From Microvirga sp. (GTDB taxonomy: Bacteria > Pseudomonadota > Alphaproteobacteria > Rhizobiales > Beijerinckiaceae): a stretch of DNA of 33,672 bases. Position numbers and translations under genes: made by a program. Numbering within the stretch: position 1 is the stretch's first letter; each line of letters starts with the position of its first letter. The DNA is taken from NCBI GenBank assembly GCA_029266525.1, contig JAQSWQ010000040.1, forward strand, positions 1 through 33,672, written 5' to 3'. The notes beneath the pieces are model-generated. The model did not search any database and was not told the DNA's origin. It was given only the letters and a program-made list of their open reading frames with translations. Positions 22,169-30,037 of the stretch are shown one piece after another.

Positions 22169-22583
22169 CCCGGGCGGCCACCACGGCGGAACGCTCGCTG
22201 CGATAGCTTTGGTGGTCGCGCTTGGCGCCGCGGGGGCGACCGCGGCGGCACTGAAGCTGAGGCGCGAGCGGGAGGCGGATGCGCTGGCGGCCCGCCTCAC
22301 GCAAGGCGATCCGAGTAGGGGGCCCGCGATCGCGCTTCAGTATGGCTGCGCCGGTTGCCACGCGATCCCGGGCATCCGCGGCCCCGGCGGGCGCGTCGGC
22401 CCGCCGCTCGCGGATCTTGGCGCGCGCGTCTATCTCGGCGGGCGACTCACCAACACGCCCGGGAACCTCATCCGCTGGATCGAAGATCCGCGCGCGGTCG
22501 ATCCGCAGACCGCGATGCCCACGACTGGAATCTCGAAACGCGAGGCGCGCGACATGGCGGCCTATCTGCTCACGCTTCGATGA
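22161..22583 (+). CDS. membrane-anchored cytochrome c
   Basis: The 140-residue protein has an N-terminal membrane helix (LAAIALVVALGAAGATAAAL) followed by a basic stop-transfer segment KLRREREAD, so it is predicted to be anchored with its heme domain in the periplasm. The heme motif CAGCH is at 63-67, with a probable Met ligand at M119 (TAMPTTG). Homology is to the class I cytochrome c domain found fused to subunit II. It is the last gene of the XoxF-oxidase operon and may shuttle electrons from the lipoprotein cytochrome to the oxidase. Confidence 0.88.
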   Translation: MPSPGGHHGGTLAAIALVVALGAAGATAAALKLRREREADALAARLTQGDPSRGPAIALQYGCAGCHAIPGIRGPGGRVGPPLADLGARVYLGGRLTNTPGNLIRWIEDPRAVDPQTAMPTTGISKREARDMAAYLLTLR

Positions 22584-22709
22584 TCACACCGCTTCGATGC
22601 AGTCGCGCTGCGCGCCGAGGAAGACCGCAGGCCGGTCGGACCTGGCCCTCGTGCTCGCGCGAACCCGCTCGAGCGCGAGCGCACCCGCACGGACCGGTGA
22701 TCGACGACG

Positions 22710-23627
22710 CTACTCGCCAGGCGACAGCCGCGGCGCGGCGCTCGCAGCGGCCGTGTTCCGGCGTTCGGCGTAGAGCATGAAAATACCGCTGCCTGCGATG
22801 ATCGCCGCGCCAAGCCAGACGAACAGGTCCGGGAGCTGGCCGAACACCACGAAGCCGAGCAGCGCCGCGCCCACGATCTGCATGTAGTTGAACGGCGAGA
22901 CGAAAGGAGCCGGTGCGATCTCGTAAGCCCGCACGATGAAGTAGTGGCCGAACCCGCCGAACAGGCCGAGGCTCAGGAAAAGCGCGGCGTCGAGCCAGGA
23001 GCGTGGGGTCTCCCAGATGAAGGGCAACGGAATGGTCGTCAGGATGAACCCCGCGAGCGCGATGTAGGTGATCGAGGTCTCGGCCGGGTCGTGCGCCGCG
23101 AGCTTGCGGGTGAGGAGCTGATAGAGCGCCGATGCGAAGGCGCTGCCGAAAAACAGGAAGACCGCGGCATTCGTGCCATCCACCCCGGGCCGAACCACCG
23201 CGAGGGCGCCGGCAAAGCCGACCGCCACCGCGAGCCAGCGCCTTGCGCCCACCCGCTCGCCGAGCACCAAGGGCGCGAGCGCCGTCACGATGAAAGGCCC
23301 GGTGAAGCTGATCGCCGCGGCGGTCGCGAGCGGCACGTGCGGCAGGCCCGTGATGAAGATCACGGTCGAGATGCAGAGCAGCGTGGAGCGGACGAGCTGC
23401 AGGACCGGCCGCGAGCAGGCGAGCATGCGCAAGCCCCGCTGCGGCACGAAGAACAGCAGCATGTAGATGAAGTGCCCGGCATAGCGCGCCCAGGCGATCT
23501 CCAGGATCGGGTAGCTCGCCGCGAGGTATTTCGCCGACGCGTTCAGGAGCGGGATCAGAACCGCCGCGGCAATCATATAGAGGACGGCGCGGTTGAGATC
23601 GTCGCCGCGCCGTTGAGGCTCGCTCAC
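22710..23627 (-). CDS. DMT-family (EamA/RhaT-like) exporter
   Basis: The 305-residue protein has ten predicted helices in two EamA repeats: AVLYMIAAAVLIPLLNASAK, then TAAAISFTGPFIVTALAPLV and LGERVGARRWLAVAVGFAGA. The second repeat runs from SALYQLLTRKLAAHDPAETS to LGAAIIAGSGIFMLYAERR. The family exports amino-acid-like or other small metabolites; no substrate can be assigned. The start is GTG at 23627. It is transcribed away from the oxidoreductase operon. The 126 bp between the oxidase operon and this gene show no terminator. Confidence 0.9.
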   Translation of the reverse strand: MSEPQRRGDDLNRAVLYMIAAAVLIPLLNASAKYLAASYPILEIAWARYAGHFIYMLLFFVPQRGLRMLACSRPVLQLVRSTLLCISTVIFITGLPHVPLATAAAISFTGPFIVTALAPLVLGERVGARRWLAVAVGFAGALAVVRPGVDGTNAAVFLFFGSAFASALYQLLTRKLAAHDPAETSITYIALAGFILTTIPLPFIWETPRSWLDAALFLSLGLFGGFGHYFIVRAYEIAPAPFVSPFNYMQIVGAALLGFVVFGQLPDLFVWLGAAIIAGSGIFMLYAERRNTAAASAAPRLSPGE

Positions 23628-23733
23628 CGGCAGTCGCCCTCGATTTGATGCTGTTCCGACACCCTGCGCTGGAACGCCGACGACGCGCTACACGCTTTTC
23701 GGCATTGCAGCCATTCGGCACCGGCGCCGTGCT

Positions 23734-23750
23734 ATGCTGCGCCGCAGCAT
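23734..23750. promoter_or_regulatory. 17-bp palindrome upstream of the oxidoreductase operon
   Basis: ATGCTGCG and CGCAGCAT flank a single C, a perfect palindrome about 165 bases before the start codon at 23915 and about 105 bases from the divergent exporter start. It could be an operator for a dimeric regulator or a small hairpin. The remaining 23628-23914 gap holds no gene or recognisable riboswitch. Confidence 0.3.
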
Positions 23751-23914
23751 GCGGAAGCTTTGCCGCAGCCGGCGTTCACCGCGTCCGGACGGACATGGTG
23801 AAGACGTCGCCACGCCGGGTTCACGAGTTAAAAAGACCCGTGTAATAAGCTCAAGGGTAGCCCTGACTCCGCCGCAATAGAAGCGGATGCGCAAGCCGCC
23901 CCAAAGGCGAGGAA

Positions 23915-25780
23915 ATGATGCTAGGTGAACAGAGTGCCCGCGAGGGAGTCGATCTCGCGGAGCGGCCGCCGGTCGGTGCGGGCATGCCTCCAACCGACAT
24001 CCGCAATCCCGATTACTTCCACAAGGTCGTCGACTGCCAATGGGCTTGCCCGGCCCACACCCCGGTGCCCGAGTACATCCGGCTCATCGCGGCCGGCCGC
24101 TACACCGACGCCTACATGGTCAATTGGCGCTCGAACGTCTTCCCCGGGATTCTCGGCCGGACCTGCGACCGCCCCTGCGAGCCGGCCTGCAGGCGTGGGC
24201 GCGTCGAGGCCGAGCCTGTCGCCATCTGCCGCCTCAAGCGGGTTGCCGCCGACAACAAGAACGATGTTGCGGCGTTTCTGCCCAAGGCGCCGGTGGTCAA
24301 GAACGGCAAGCGCGTGGCGCTCGTCGGCGCCGGTCCGGCCTCGCTGACGGTGGCCCGCGACCTTGCGCCGCTGGGCTACGAGATCGTGATCTTCGATAGC
24401 GAGAGGCGCGGCGGCGGCATGATCCGCAGCCAGATCCCGCGCTTCCGCCTACCCGAGGAGGTGATCGACGAGGAGGTCGGCTACATCGTCGGCATCGGCA
24501 ACATCGAGACCCGTTACGGCCAGCGCATCGACAGCCTCAAGGCTCTCCTGGCCGAGAATTTCGATGCGATCTTCGTCGGCACCGGCGCTCCGCGCGGGCG
24601 CGACCTCGAGGTGCCCGGCCGCAAGGAAGGCGGCGCCAACATCCACATCGGCATCGACTGGCTCTCGAGCGTCTCCTTCGGCCATATCGAGAAGATCGGG
24701 CGCCGGGTCATCGTCCTCGGCGGCGGCAACACCGCGATGGATTGCTGCCGGACCGCGCGCCGCCTCGGCGGCGACGAGGTCAAGGTCGTCGTCCGCTCCG
24801 GCTTCGAGGAGATGAAGGCCTCTCCTTGGGAGAAGGAGGACGCGATGCACGAAGGCATCCCGATCCTCAACTACCTCGTGCCGATGGCGTTCACGCTGGC
24901 CCATGGACGGCTTAGCGGCGTTGTCTTCGAGAAGGTTGCGGCAAAGCTCGACGACAAGGGCCGGCGACAGCTCGTCCCGACCGGCGAGCCGGACGTCACG
25001 ATCGAATGCGACGACGTGCTTGTCGCCATCGGCCAGGAGAACGCCTTCCCGTGGATCGAGCGCGACATCGGCATCGAGTTCGACCGCTGGGGCATGCCGA
25101 AGGTCGATGCGAACACCATGCAGTCGACCAACTCGAAGGTCTTTTTCGGCGGGGACTCGGCGTTCGGGCCGAAGAACATCATCTGGGCGGTCGCTCACGG
25201 CCACGAGGCCGCGATCTCGATCGACAAGTTCTGCCGCGGCGAGAACGTGTCGACGCGGCCGCCGCCGATGACCACGCTGATCTCGCAGAAGATGGGCATT
25301 CACGAGTGGTCCTATGACAACGCCATCTCGCTCGACCATCGCTACAGGGTGCCGCTGCGCGACCAGGCGGTCTCGCTCAAGAACCTGAAGGCCGAGGTCG
25401 AGCTCGGTTTCGATCGCCAGCTCGGCTATGCCGAGACCCAGCGCTGCCTCAACTGCGACGTCCAGACCGTCTTCACCCGCGACCTCTGCATCGAATGCGA
25501 CGCCTGCGTCGACATCTGCCCGACCGACTGCATCACCTTCACGGTCAACGGGCCCGAGGATGAGCTGCGCACGCGCCTCCAGGCCCCGGCGCTCAACCTC
25601 ACGCAGGACCTCTACGTATCCGACGCCCTCAAGACCGGCCGCGTCATGGTCAAGGACGAGGACGTCTGCCTGCATTGCGGGCTCTGCGCCGAGCGTTGTC
25701 CGACCGGCGCCTGGGACATGCAGAAATTCCTTCTCGACATGACGCACGCCTCCGGGAAGCCCGCATGCCAGCGCGCCTAG
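23915..25780 (+). CDS. GltD-like FAD/NAD(P) oxidoreductase with N- and C-terminal iron-sulfur domains
   Basis: The 621-residue protein starts with a GltD-type cysteine region (CQWACPAH at 41-48, CDRPCEPAC at 84-92). It continues with a FAD site ALVGAGPASLTVARDL (135-150), GGGMIRSQIPRFRLP, and a NAD(P) site VIVLGGGNTAMDCCRTARRL. A C-terminal 2[4Fe-4S] ferredoxin module follows (CIECDACVDICPTDC and CLHCGLCAERCPTGAW). Such proteins move electrons between NAD(P)H and ferredoxin-level donors. Here it overlaps the 2-oxoacid oxidoreductase gamma-alpha gene by 16 bases, so it probably serves as that enzyme's built-in electron outlet. GGCGAGGAA precedes tandem ATGs at 23915 and 23918. Confidence 0.88.
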   Translation: MMLGEQSAREGVDLAERPPVGAGMPPTDIRNPDYFHKVVDCQWACPAHTPVPEYIRLIAAGRYTDAYMVNWRSNVFPGILGRTCDRPCEPACRRGRVEAEPVAICRLKRVAADNKNDVAAFLPKAPVVKNGKRVALVGAGPASLTVARDLAPLGYEIVIFDSERRGGGMIRSQIPRFRLPEEVIDEEVGYIVGIGNIETRYGQRIDSLKALLAENFDAIFVGTGAPRGRDLEVPGRKEGGANIHIGIDWLSSVSFGHIEKIGRRVIVLGGGNTAMDCCRTARRLGGDEVKVVVRSGFEEMKASPWEKEDAMHEGIPILNYLVPMAFTLAHGRLSGVVFEKVAAKLDDKGRRQLVPTGEPDVTIECDDVLVAIGQENAFPWIERDIGIEFDRWGMPKVDANTMQSTNSKVFFGGDSAFGPKNIIWAVAHGHEAAISIDKFCRGENVSTRPPPMTTLISQKMGIHEWSYDNAISLDHRYRVPLRDQAVSLKNLKAEVELGFDRQLGYAETQRCLNCDVQTVFTRDLCIECDACVDICPTDCITFTVNGPEDELRTRLQAPALNLTQDLYVSDALKTGRVMVKDEDVCLHCGLCAERCPTGAWDMQKFLLDMTHASGKPACQRA

Positions 25781-27603
25781 AAGCCACGAACGACTTCGTC
25801 ATCAAGTTCGCGAACGTCAACGGCTCCGGCTCGGCCTCCGCGAACCGGCTGTTCGCGCGCTCCTTCGTCCGCATGGGCGTGCCGATCGCGTCGCGCAACA
25901 TCTTCCCCTCCAACATCCAGGGCCTGCCGACCTGGTACGAGGTGCGGGTGACGGAAGCCGGCCACCTCGGGCGGCGCGGCGGCGTCGACCTCATGGTCGC
26001 GATGAACCCGCAGACCTGGGACAAGGACGTCGCCGAGATCGAGCCCGGCGGCTACCTCTTCTACGATTCCACCCGCGTGCTGCCGCAATCGAAGTTCCGG
26101 CCCGACATCAACGTCGTCGGCATGCCGCTGACCGCGATCGTCAACGAGCGCTACTCCGACCCGCGCCAGCGCCAGCTGTTCAAGAACATCATCTATGTCG
26201 GCGCGCTGGCCTCGCTCCTCGGCATCGAGATCGCCGAGGTCGAGAAGCTCGTGGCCGAGCAGTTCAGGGGCAAGGACAAGCTCATCCCGCCGAACTACGA
26301 GGCCCTCCATATGGGCCGCGACTACGCCGAGACGCATCTCGAGGGCGCGGTCGGGCTCAAGGTGCGCCGCGCCGATGCGGTCGGCGACCGCATCTTCCTC
26401 GAAGGCAACGACGCCTCCGGGCTCGGTGCGGTCTATGGCGGCGCGACCGTATGCGCCTGGTATCCGATCACCCCGTCGACCTCGCTCGCAGAGGCCTTCA
26501 CCAAGCATTGCGGGCGTTTCCGCACCGATCCCGACGGCAAGCAGCGCTTCGCGATCATCCAGGCCGAGGACGAGCTCGCATCGATCGGAATGGTCATCGG
26601 CGCGGCCTGGAACGGCGCCCGCGCCTTCACCGCGACGTCCGGCCCCGGCATCTCGCTGATGCAGGAGTTCATCGGGCTTGCCTATTTCGCCGAGGTCCCG
26701 GCCGTCATCTTCGACGTGCAGCGAGCCGGACCCTCGACCGGGATGCCGACCCGCACGCAGCAATGCGACATCCTGATCTCGGCCTATGCCTCGCACGGCG
26801 ACACCAAGCACGTGCTGCTCTTTCCGGAGGATCCGCACGAGTGCTTCGAGTTCGCGGCGACCGCCTTCGACCTCGCCGACAGGCTGCAGACCCCGGTCTT
26901 CGTGCTGCTCGACCTCGACATCGGCATGAACGAGTGGCTGTGCGAGCCGCTGAAGTGGGACGACGCGCGCCGCTTCGATCGCGGCAAGGTGCTGACCGCA
27001 GCCGAGCTCGAAGCCGGCCGCGACTTCGGCCGCTATCTCGATGTCGACAACGACGGCATCCCCTACCGCACCTATCCCGGCGCCCACCCGACGCGCGGCT
27101 CGTTCTTCACCCGCGGCACCTCGCGCGACCGCTACGCCCGCTACACCGAGGAGGGGCCGGCCTATGTCGACAACATGCAGCGCCTCCTGCGCAAGTTCGA
27201 GACCGCGAAGTCGCTCGTGCCGAAGCCGATCCGGCACGACGCTGAGAACGCCTCGCGCACCGGCGTGATCTATTTCGGTTCGACCGCGCCCGCGATCCGC
27301 GAGGCCATGGAGGCGCTCGGCTCGCGCGGAATCGACCTCGATACCTTGCGCGTGCGCGCCTTCCCGTTCTCCGACGACGTGATCGACTTCATCCTCTCGC
27401 ACGACCAGGTCTTCGTCGTGGAGCAGAACCGCGACGCGCAGCTCAAGACGCTCCTCATCAACGAGGGCGCGATCGACCCGGCCCGGCTGATCTCGGTGCT
27501 GCACTACGATGGCACCCCGATCACCGCCCGTTTCATCATCGACGAGGTGTCCCGGCGCTGGGCCCTCCTCCACGGCGCTCCCCGCAAGGAGGCGGCGGAA
27601 TGA
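25765..27603 (+). CDS. 2-oxoacid:ferredoxin oxidoreductase, fused gamma-alpha subunit
   Basis: The 612-residue cytoplasmic protein has an N-terminal gamma domain (residues ~10-190: FVIKFANVNGSGSASANRLF, then HLGRRGGVDLMVAMNPQTW). An alpha domain follows, with NDASGLGAVYGGATVCAWYP, ITPSTSLAEAFTKHC, AEDELASIGMVIGAAWNGAR and TSGPGISLMQEFIGLAYFAE. The layout is that of KorA-type enzymes, which oxidise 2-oxoacids such as 2-oxoglutarate to acyl-CoA; the exact substrate is not decided by sequence. It overlaps the flavoprotein gene by 16 bases, and the beta subunit follows after a 133-bp repeat-containing gap. Length is normal for the fused form. Confidence 0.92.
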   Translation: MPARLEATNDFVIKFANVNGSGSASANRLFARSFVRMGVPIASRNIFPSNIQGLPTWYEVRVTEAGHLGRRGGVDLMVAMNPQTWDKDVAEIEPGGYLFYDSTRVLPQSKFRPDINVVGMPLTAIVNERYSDPRQRQLFKNIIYVGALASLLGIEIAEVEKLVAEQFRGKDKLIPPNYEALHMGRDYAETHLEGAVGLKVRRADAVGDRIFLEGNDASGLGAVYGGATVCAWYPITPSTSLAEAFTKHCGRFRTDPDGKQRFAIIQAEDELASIGMVIGAAWNGARAFTATSGPGISLMQEFIGLAYFAEVPAVIFDVQRAGPSTGMPTRTQQCDILISAYASHGDTKHVLLFPEDPHECFEFAATAFDLADRLQTPVFVLLDLDIGMNEWLCEPLKWDDARRFDRGKVLTAAELEAGRDFGRYLDVDNDGIPYRTYPGAHPTRGSFFTRGTSRDRYARYTEEGPAYVDNMQRLLRKFETAKSLVPKPIRHDAENASRTGVIYFGSTAPAIREAMEALGSRGIDLDTLRVRAFPFSDDVIDFILSHDQVFVVEQNRDAQLKTLLINEGAIDPARLISVLHYDGTPITARFIIDEVSRRWALLHGAPRKEAAE

Positions 27604-27618
27604 TTGAGTGGGCGTCAT

Positions 27619-27648
27619 CCTCGGGCGGGCCACAGGCCCGACCCGAGG
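27619..27648. repeat. GC-rich inverted repeat between the alpha and beta subunit genes
   Basis: CCTCGGGCGGGCC (27619-27631) and GGCCCGACCCGAGG (27635-27648) can form an almost perfect hairpin with an ACA loop and a one-base bulge. It lies 16 bases after the alpha stop. Similar CCTCGGG...CCCGAGG palindromes are dispersed in rhizobial intergenic DNA. It could attenuate transcription between the two subunits; that is inference. Confidence 0.55.
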
Positions 27649-27690
27649 ACCTCGTTGGGCAGCGGGCGCCGGTCAGCGCCTCTTCGGCAT

Positions 27691-27720
27691 GAGATGGCCG
27701 GGTCAAGCCCGGCCATGACG
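27691..27720 (+). repeat. 30-bp palindromic intergenic repeat, copy 1
   Basis: The core ATGGCCGGG-TCAAG-CCCGGCCAT is a 9-bp perfect hairpin with a 5-base loop, flanked by GAG and GACG. The entire 30 bp recurs exactly, in reverse orientation, at 31771-31800. The sequence type is a well-known REP-like element in Bradyrhizobium-related genomes. It ends 16 bases before the beta-subunit ATG. Confidence 0.8.
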
Positions 27721-27736
27721 ATGTGTTGGATGTGAA

Positions 27737-28792
27737 ATGACCTACCTCACCAAACCGAAGCTCCACCACCCGAAGCTCCCGCAGAATGAGCTCGGCTTCA
27801 CCCGCCGCGACTACGAGGGCGCAGTCTCGACGCTCTGCGCCGGCTGCGGCCACGACTCGATCTCGGGCGCGATCATCCAGGCCTGCTTCGAGCTGTCGCT
27901 GCCGCCCCATCGCGTCGCCAAGCTCTCGGGCATCGGCTGCTCGTCCAAGACGCCGACCTACTTCCTCGGCGCGAGCCACGGCTTCAACTCCGTGCACGGG
28001 CGCATGCCCTCGGTGCTGACCGGGGCGAACCTCGCCAACCGCGAGCTCATCTACATGGGCGTGTCCGGCGACGGCGATTCGGCGTCGATCGGGCTCGGGC
28101 AGTTCGCGCATTGCATCCGGCGCGGCGTCAACATGGTCTACATCGTCGAGAACAACGGCGTGTACGGCCTGACCAAGGGCCAGTTCTCGGCCACCGCCGA
28201 CAAGGGCTCGAAGTCGAAGAAGGGCGTCGGCAACCAGGATTCGCCGATCGACATGGTGTCGATGGCGGTGCTGCTCGGGGCGACTTTCGTCGCGCGCTCC
28301 TTCTCGGGCGACAAGGAGCAACTCGTGCCGCTGATCAAGGCGGCGATCGAGCACCGGGGCGCCGCTTTCATCGACTGCATCTCGCCTTGCGTCGCCTTCA
28401 ACAACCACCCCGATTCGACGAAGAGCTACGACTATGTCCGCGCCCACAACGAGGCGGTGAACTACCTCGACGTGATCGAGGGGCGGGACGAGATCACGCT
28501 CGACCAGGCGCCGGGCACGGTCGAGCTCGTGCGCCAGCACGACGGCTCCTACCTCAAGCTGCGCAAGCTCGCGGCCGGCTACGACCCGACGAGCAAGATC
28601 GCCGCCATGAACTACCTCCAGGAGCGCCACGAGGCCGGCGAGATCGTCACCGGGCTGCTCTATCTCGACCGTGAGGCCGAGGATATGCACGACCGGCTCG
28701 GCACGGTCCCGACGCCGCTCAACGCGCTCGGCGAGGCCGAGCTCTGCCCGGGGAGCGCGGCGCTCGCCAAGGTGAATGCGTCGCTGCGCTAG
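27737..28792 (+). CDS. 2-oxoacid:ferredoxin oxidoreductase beta subunit (TPP-binding)
   Basis: The 351-residue protein has the 4Fe-4S cysteines in STLCAGCGHDSISG, plus GIGCSSKTPTYFLGASHGFN. The thiamine-diphosphate/Mg motif runs from GDGDSASIGLGQFAH to NMVYIVENNGVYGLTKGQFS, and ISPCVAFNNHPDSTKSYDY follows. These are the marks of KorB/PorB-type beta subunits, which carry the catalytic TPP. It partners the gamma-alpha subunit upstream. The absence of a separate ferredoxin-type delta subunit is explained by the ferredoxin module on the flavoprotein. The start at 27737 is set by the end of the repeat and the family start. Confidence 0.93.
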   Translation: MTYLTKPKLHHPKLPQNELGFTRRDYEGAVSTLCAGCGHDSISGAIIQACFELSLPPHRVAKLSGIGCSSKTPTYFLGASHGFNSVHGRMPSVLTGANLANRELIYMGVSGDGDSASIGLGQFAHCIRRGVNMVYIVENNGVYGLTKGQFSATADKGSKSKKGVGNQDSPIDMVSMAVLLGATFVARSFSGDKEQLVPLIKAAIEHRGAAFIDCISPCVAFNNHPDSTKSYDYVRAHNEAVNYLDVIEGRDEITLDQAPGTVELVRQHDGSYLKLRKLAAGYDPTSKIAAMNYLQERHEAGEIVTGLLYLDREAEDMHDRLGTVPTPLNALGEAELCPGSAALAKVNASLR

Positions 28793-28910
28793 CCGGGCGC
28801 GATCTCAGGGAAATCTCCAGGGCTCCTCAAGCTCCTCTGCAAGCCAAGAAAGCCATGGTCGGCCAGAAGCGCCTCACAGGCCCGTCAGGGCGCCTAAGGA
28901 GGAACCTTTC

Positions 28911-29888
28911 ATGGCTTCGTACCGGCACGCGCTGCCGCAGATGGGCGGCTCGATCTTTCTCACCGACGGCGGTCTCGAGACCACCTTGGTGTTCCACGAG
29001 GGCGTCGACCTGCCCTGCTTTGCGGCATTTCCGCTCCTCGCCGAGGAGGCCGGCCGAGAGCGTCTGAGGCGCTATTTCGCGCCCTATCTCGAGACCGCCC
29101 GCGGACGCGGCGTCGGCTTCATCCTCGACACCGCGACCTGGCGCGCCAACCCCGATTGGGGGGCAAAGCTCGGCTACTCGGGCGCAGACCTCGTGCGCAT
29201 CAACCGCGGCGCGGTCGCCTTCTGCGAGGAGCTGCGCCGGGGGCATGCCTCCGAGCGCACGCCGATCGTCATCAACGGGGTCGTCGGTCCGCGCGGCGAC
29301 GGCTACCGCGCCGATGCCCGCATGACGGCCGCGGAGGCGCAAAGCTACCACGCGGCGCAGATCGCGGCCTTCGCCGAGGCCGGCGCCGACATGGCGAGCG
29401 CCATCACCATGACCTACTCCGAGGAGGCGATCGGCATCACCCGCGCCGCGACGGCCGCCGGCCTGCCGGTCGCGATCTCGTTCACGGTCGAGACCGACGG
29501 GCTTCTCCCCTCGGGCGAGACGCTGAAGCAGGCTGTCGAGGCCGTGGACGGCGCGACCGGCTCGGCGCCGGCCTATTTCATGATCAACTGCGCCCATCCG
29601 AGCCATTTCGAGGCGGTGATCGCGGCGGGCGAGTCCTGGCTCGACCGGGTCCGCGGCATCCGCGCCAACGCCTCGACCGCGAGCCATGCCGAATTGGACG
29701 CCGCGACCGAGCTCGATGCCGGCGACCCGGAGGATCTCGGCCGCCGCTACGGCGCGCTCCGGCGCCGGCTCGGGCGCTTCTCGATCATGGGCGGCTGCTG
29801 CGGCACCGACCACCGCCACATCGCGGCGATCTGCGAGGCCTGCCTTCCCGACGCGAGCCGGCCGCAGGGCAGCCCGCTCGCGGCGTGA
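28911..29888 (+). CDS. homocysteine S-methyltransferase family protein
   Basis: The 325-residue protein begins near the conserved ILxDGGLET motif (FLTDGGLETTLVFHEGVDLP). Zinc-binding cysteines are visible in MINCAHPSHFEA and MGGCCGTDHRHIAAIC, with VINGVVGPRGDGY and AITMTYSEEAIGITRAA between. The family uses zinc to activate homocysteine for methylation by S-methylmethionine, betaine or similar donors; the donor is not evident. AAGGAGG is ideally placed before the ATG at 28911. The 118 bases after the beta subunit show no recognised SAM or SAH riboswitch. Not obviously linked to the oxidoreductase. Confidence 0.9.
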   Translation: MASYRHALPQMGGSIFLTDGGLETTLVFHEGVDLPCFAAFPLLAEEAGRERLRRYFAPYLETARGRGVGFILDTATWRANPDWGAKLGYSGADLVRINRGAVAFCEELRRGHASERTPIVINGVVGPRGDGYRADARMTAAEAQSYHAAQIAAFAEAGADMASAITMTYSEEAIGITRAATAAGLPVAISFTVETDGLLPSGETLKQAVEAVDGATGSAPAYFMINCAHPSHFEAVIAAGESWLDRVRGIRANASTASHAELDAATELDAGDPEDLGRRYGALRRRLGRFSIMGGCCGTDHRHIAAICEACLPDASRPQGSPLAA

Positions 29889-30037
29889 CGCGAACGTCAT
29901 AACGAGGATGCGGCCATCGTCGCGATCATCATGACGCTGCGACCATGAGGGACGCGCCTCGATCATCATGAAAACGCGGCGTCCCCGGCGTGCCGCCACC
30001 GGGCCGCCGCGACGAGGCTGACCGCGCTCGCGCGCTC

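Noticed and set aside
23628-23914. Cobalamin or other riboswitch upstream of the flavoprotein
   Set aside because: No B12-box-like or other conserved riboswitch core could be recognised.
25777-27633. 618-codon minus-strand frame opposite the gamma-alpha subunit gene
   Set aside because: Same explanation; the plus strand has all family motifs.
27619-27720. CRISPR-like array from the palindromes between alpha and beta genes
   Set aside because: The two palindromes differ in sequence and there are no regularly spaced direct repeats.
28793-28910. SAM or SAH riboswitch before the methyltransferase gene
   Set aside because: The position is suggestive but the sequence does not show the conserved cores I know; a covariance-model search would decide.
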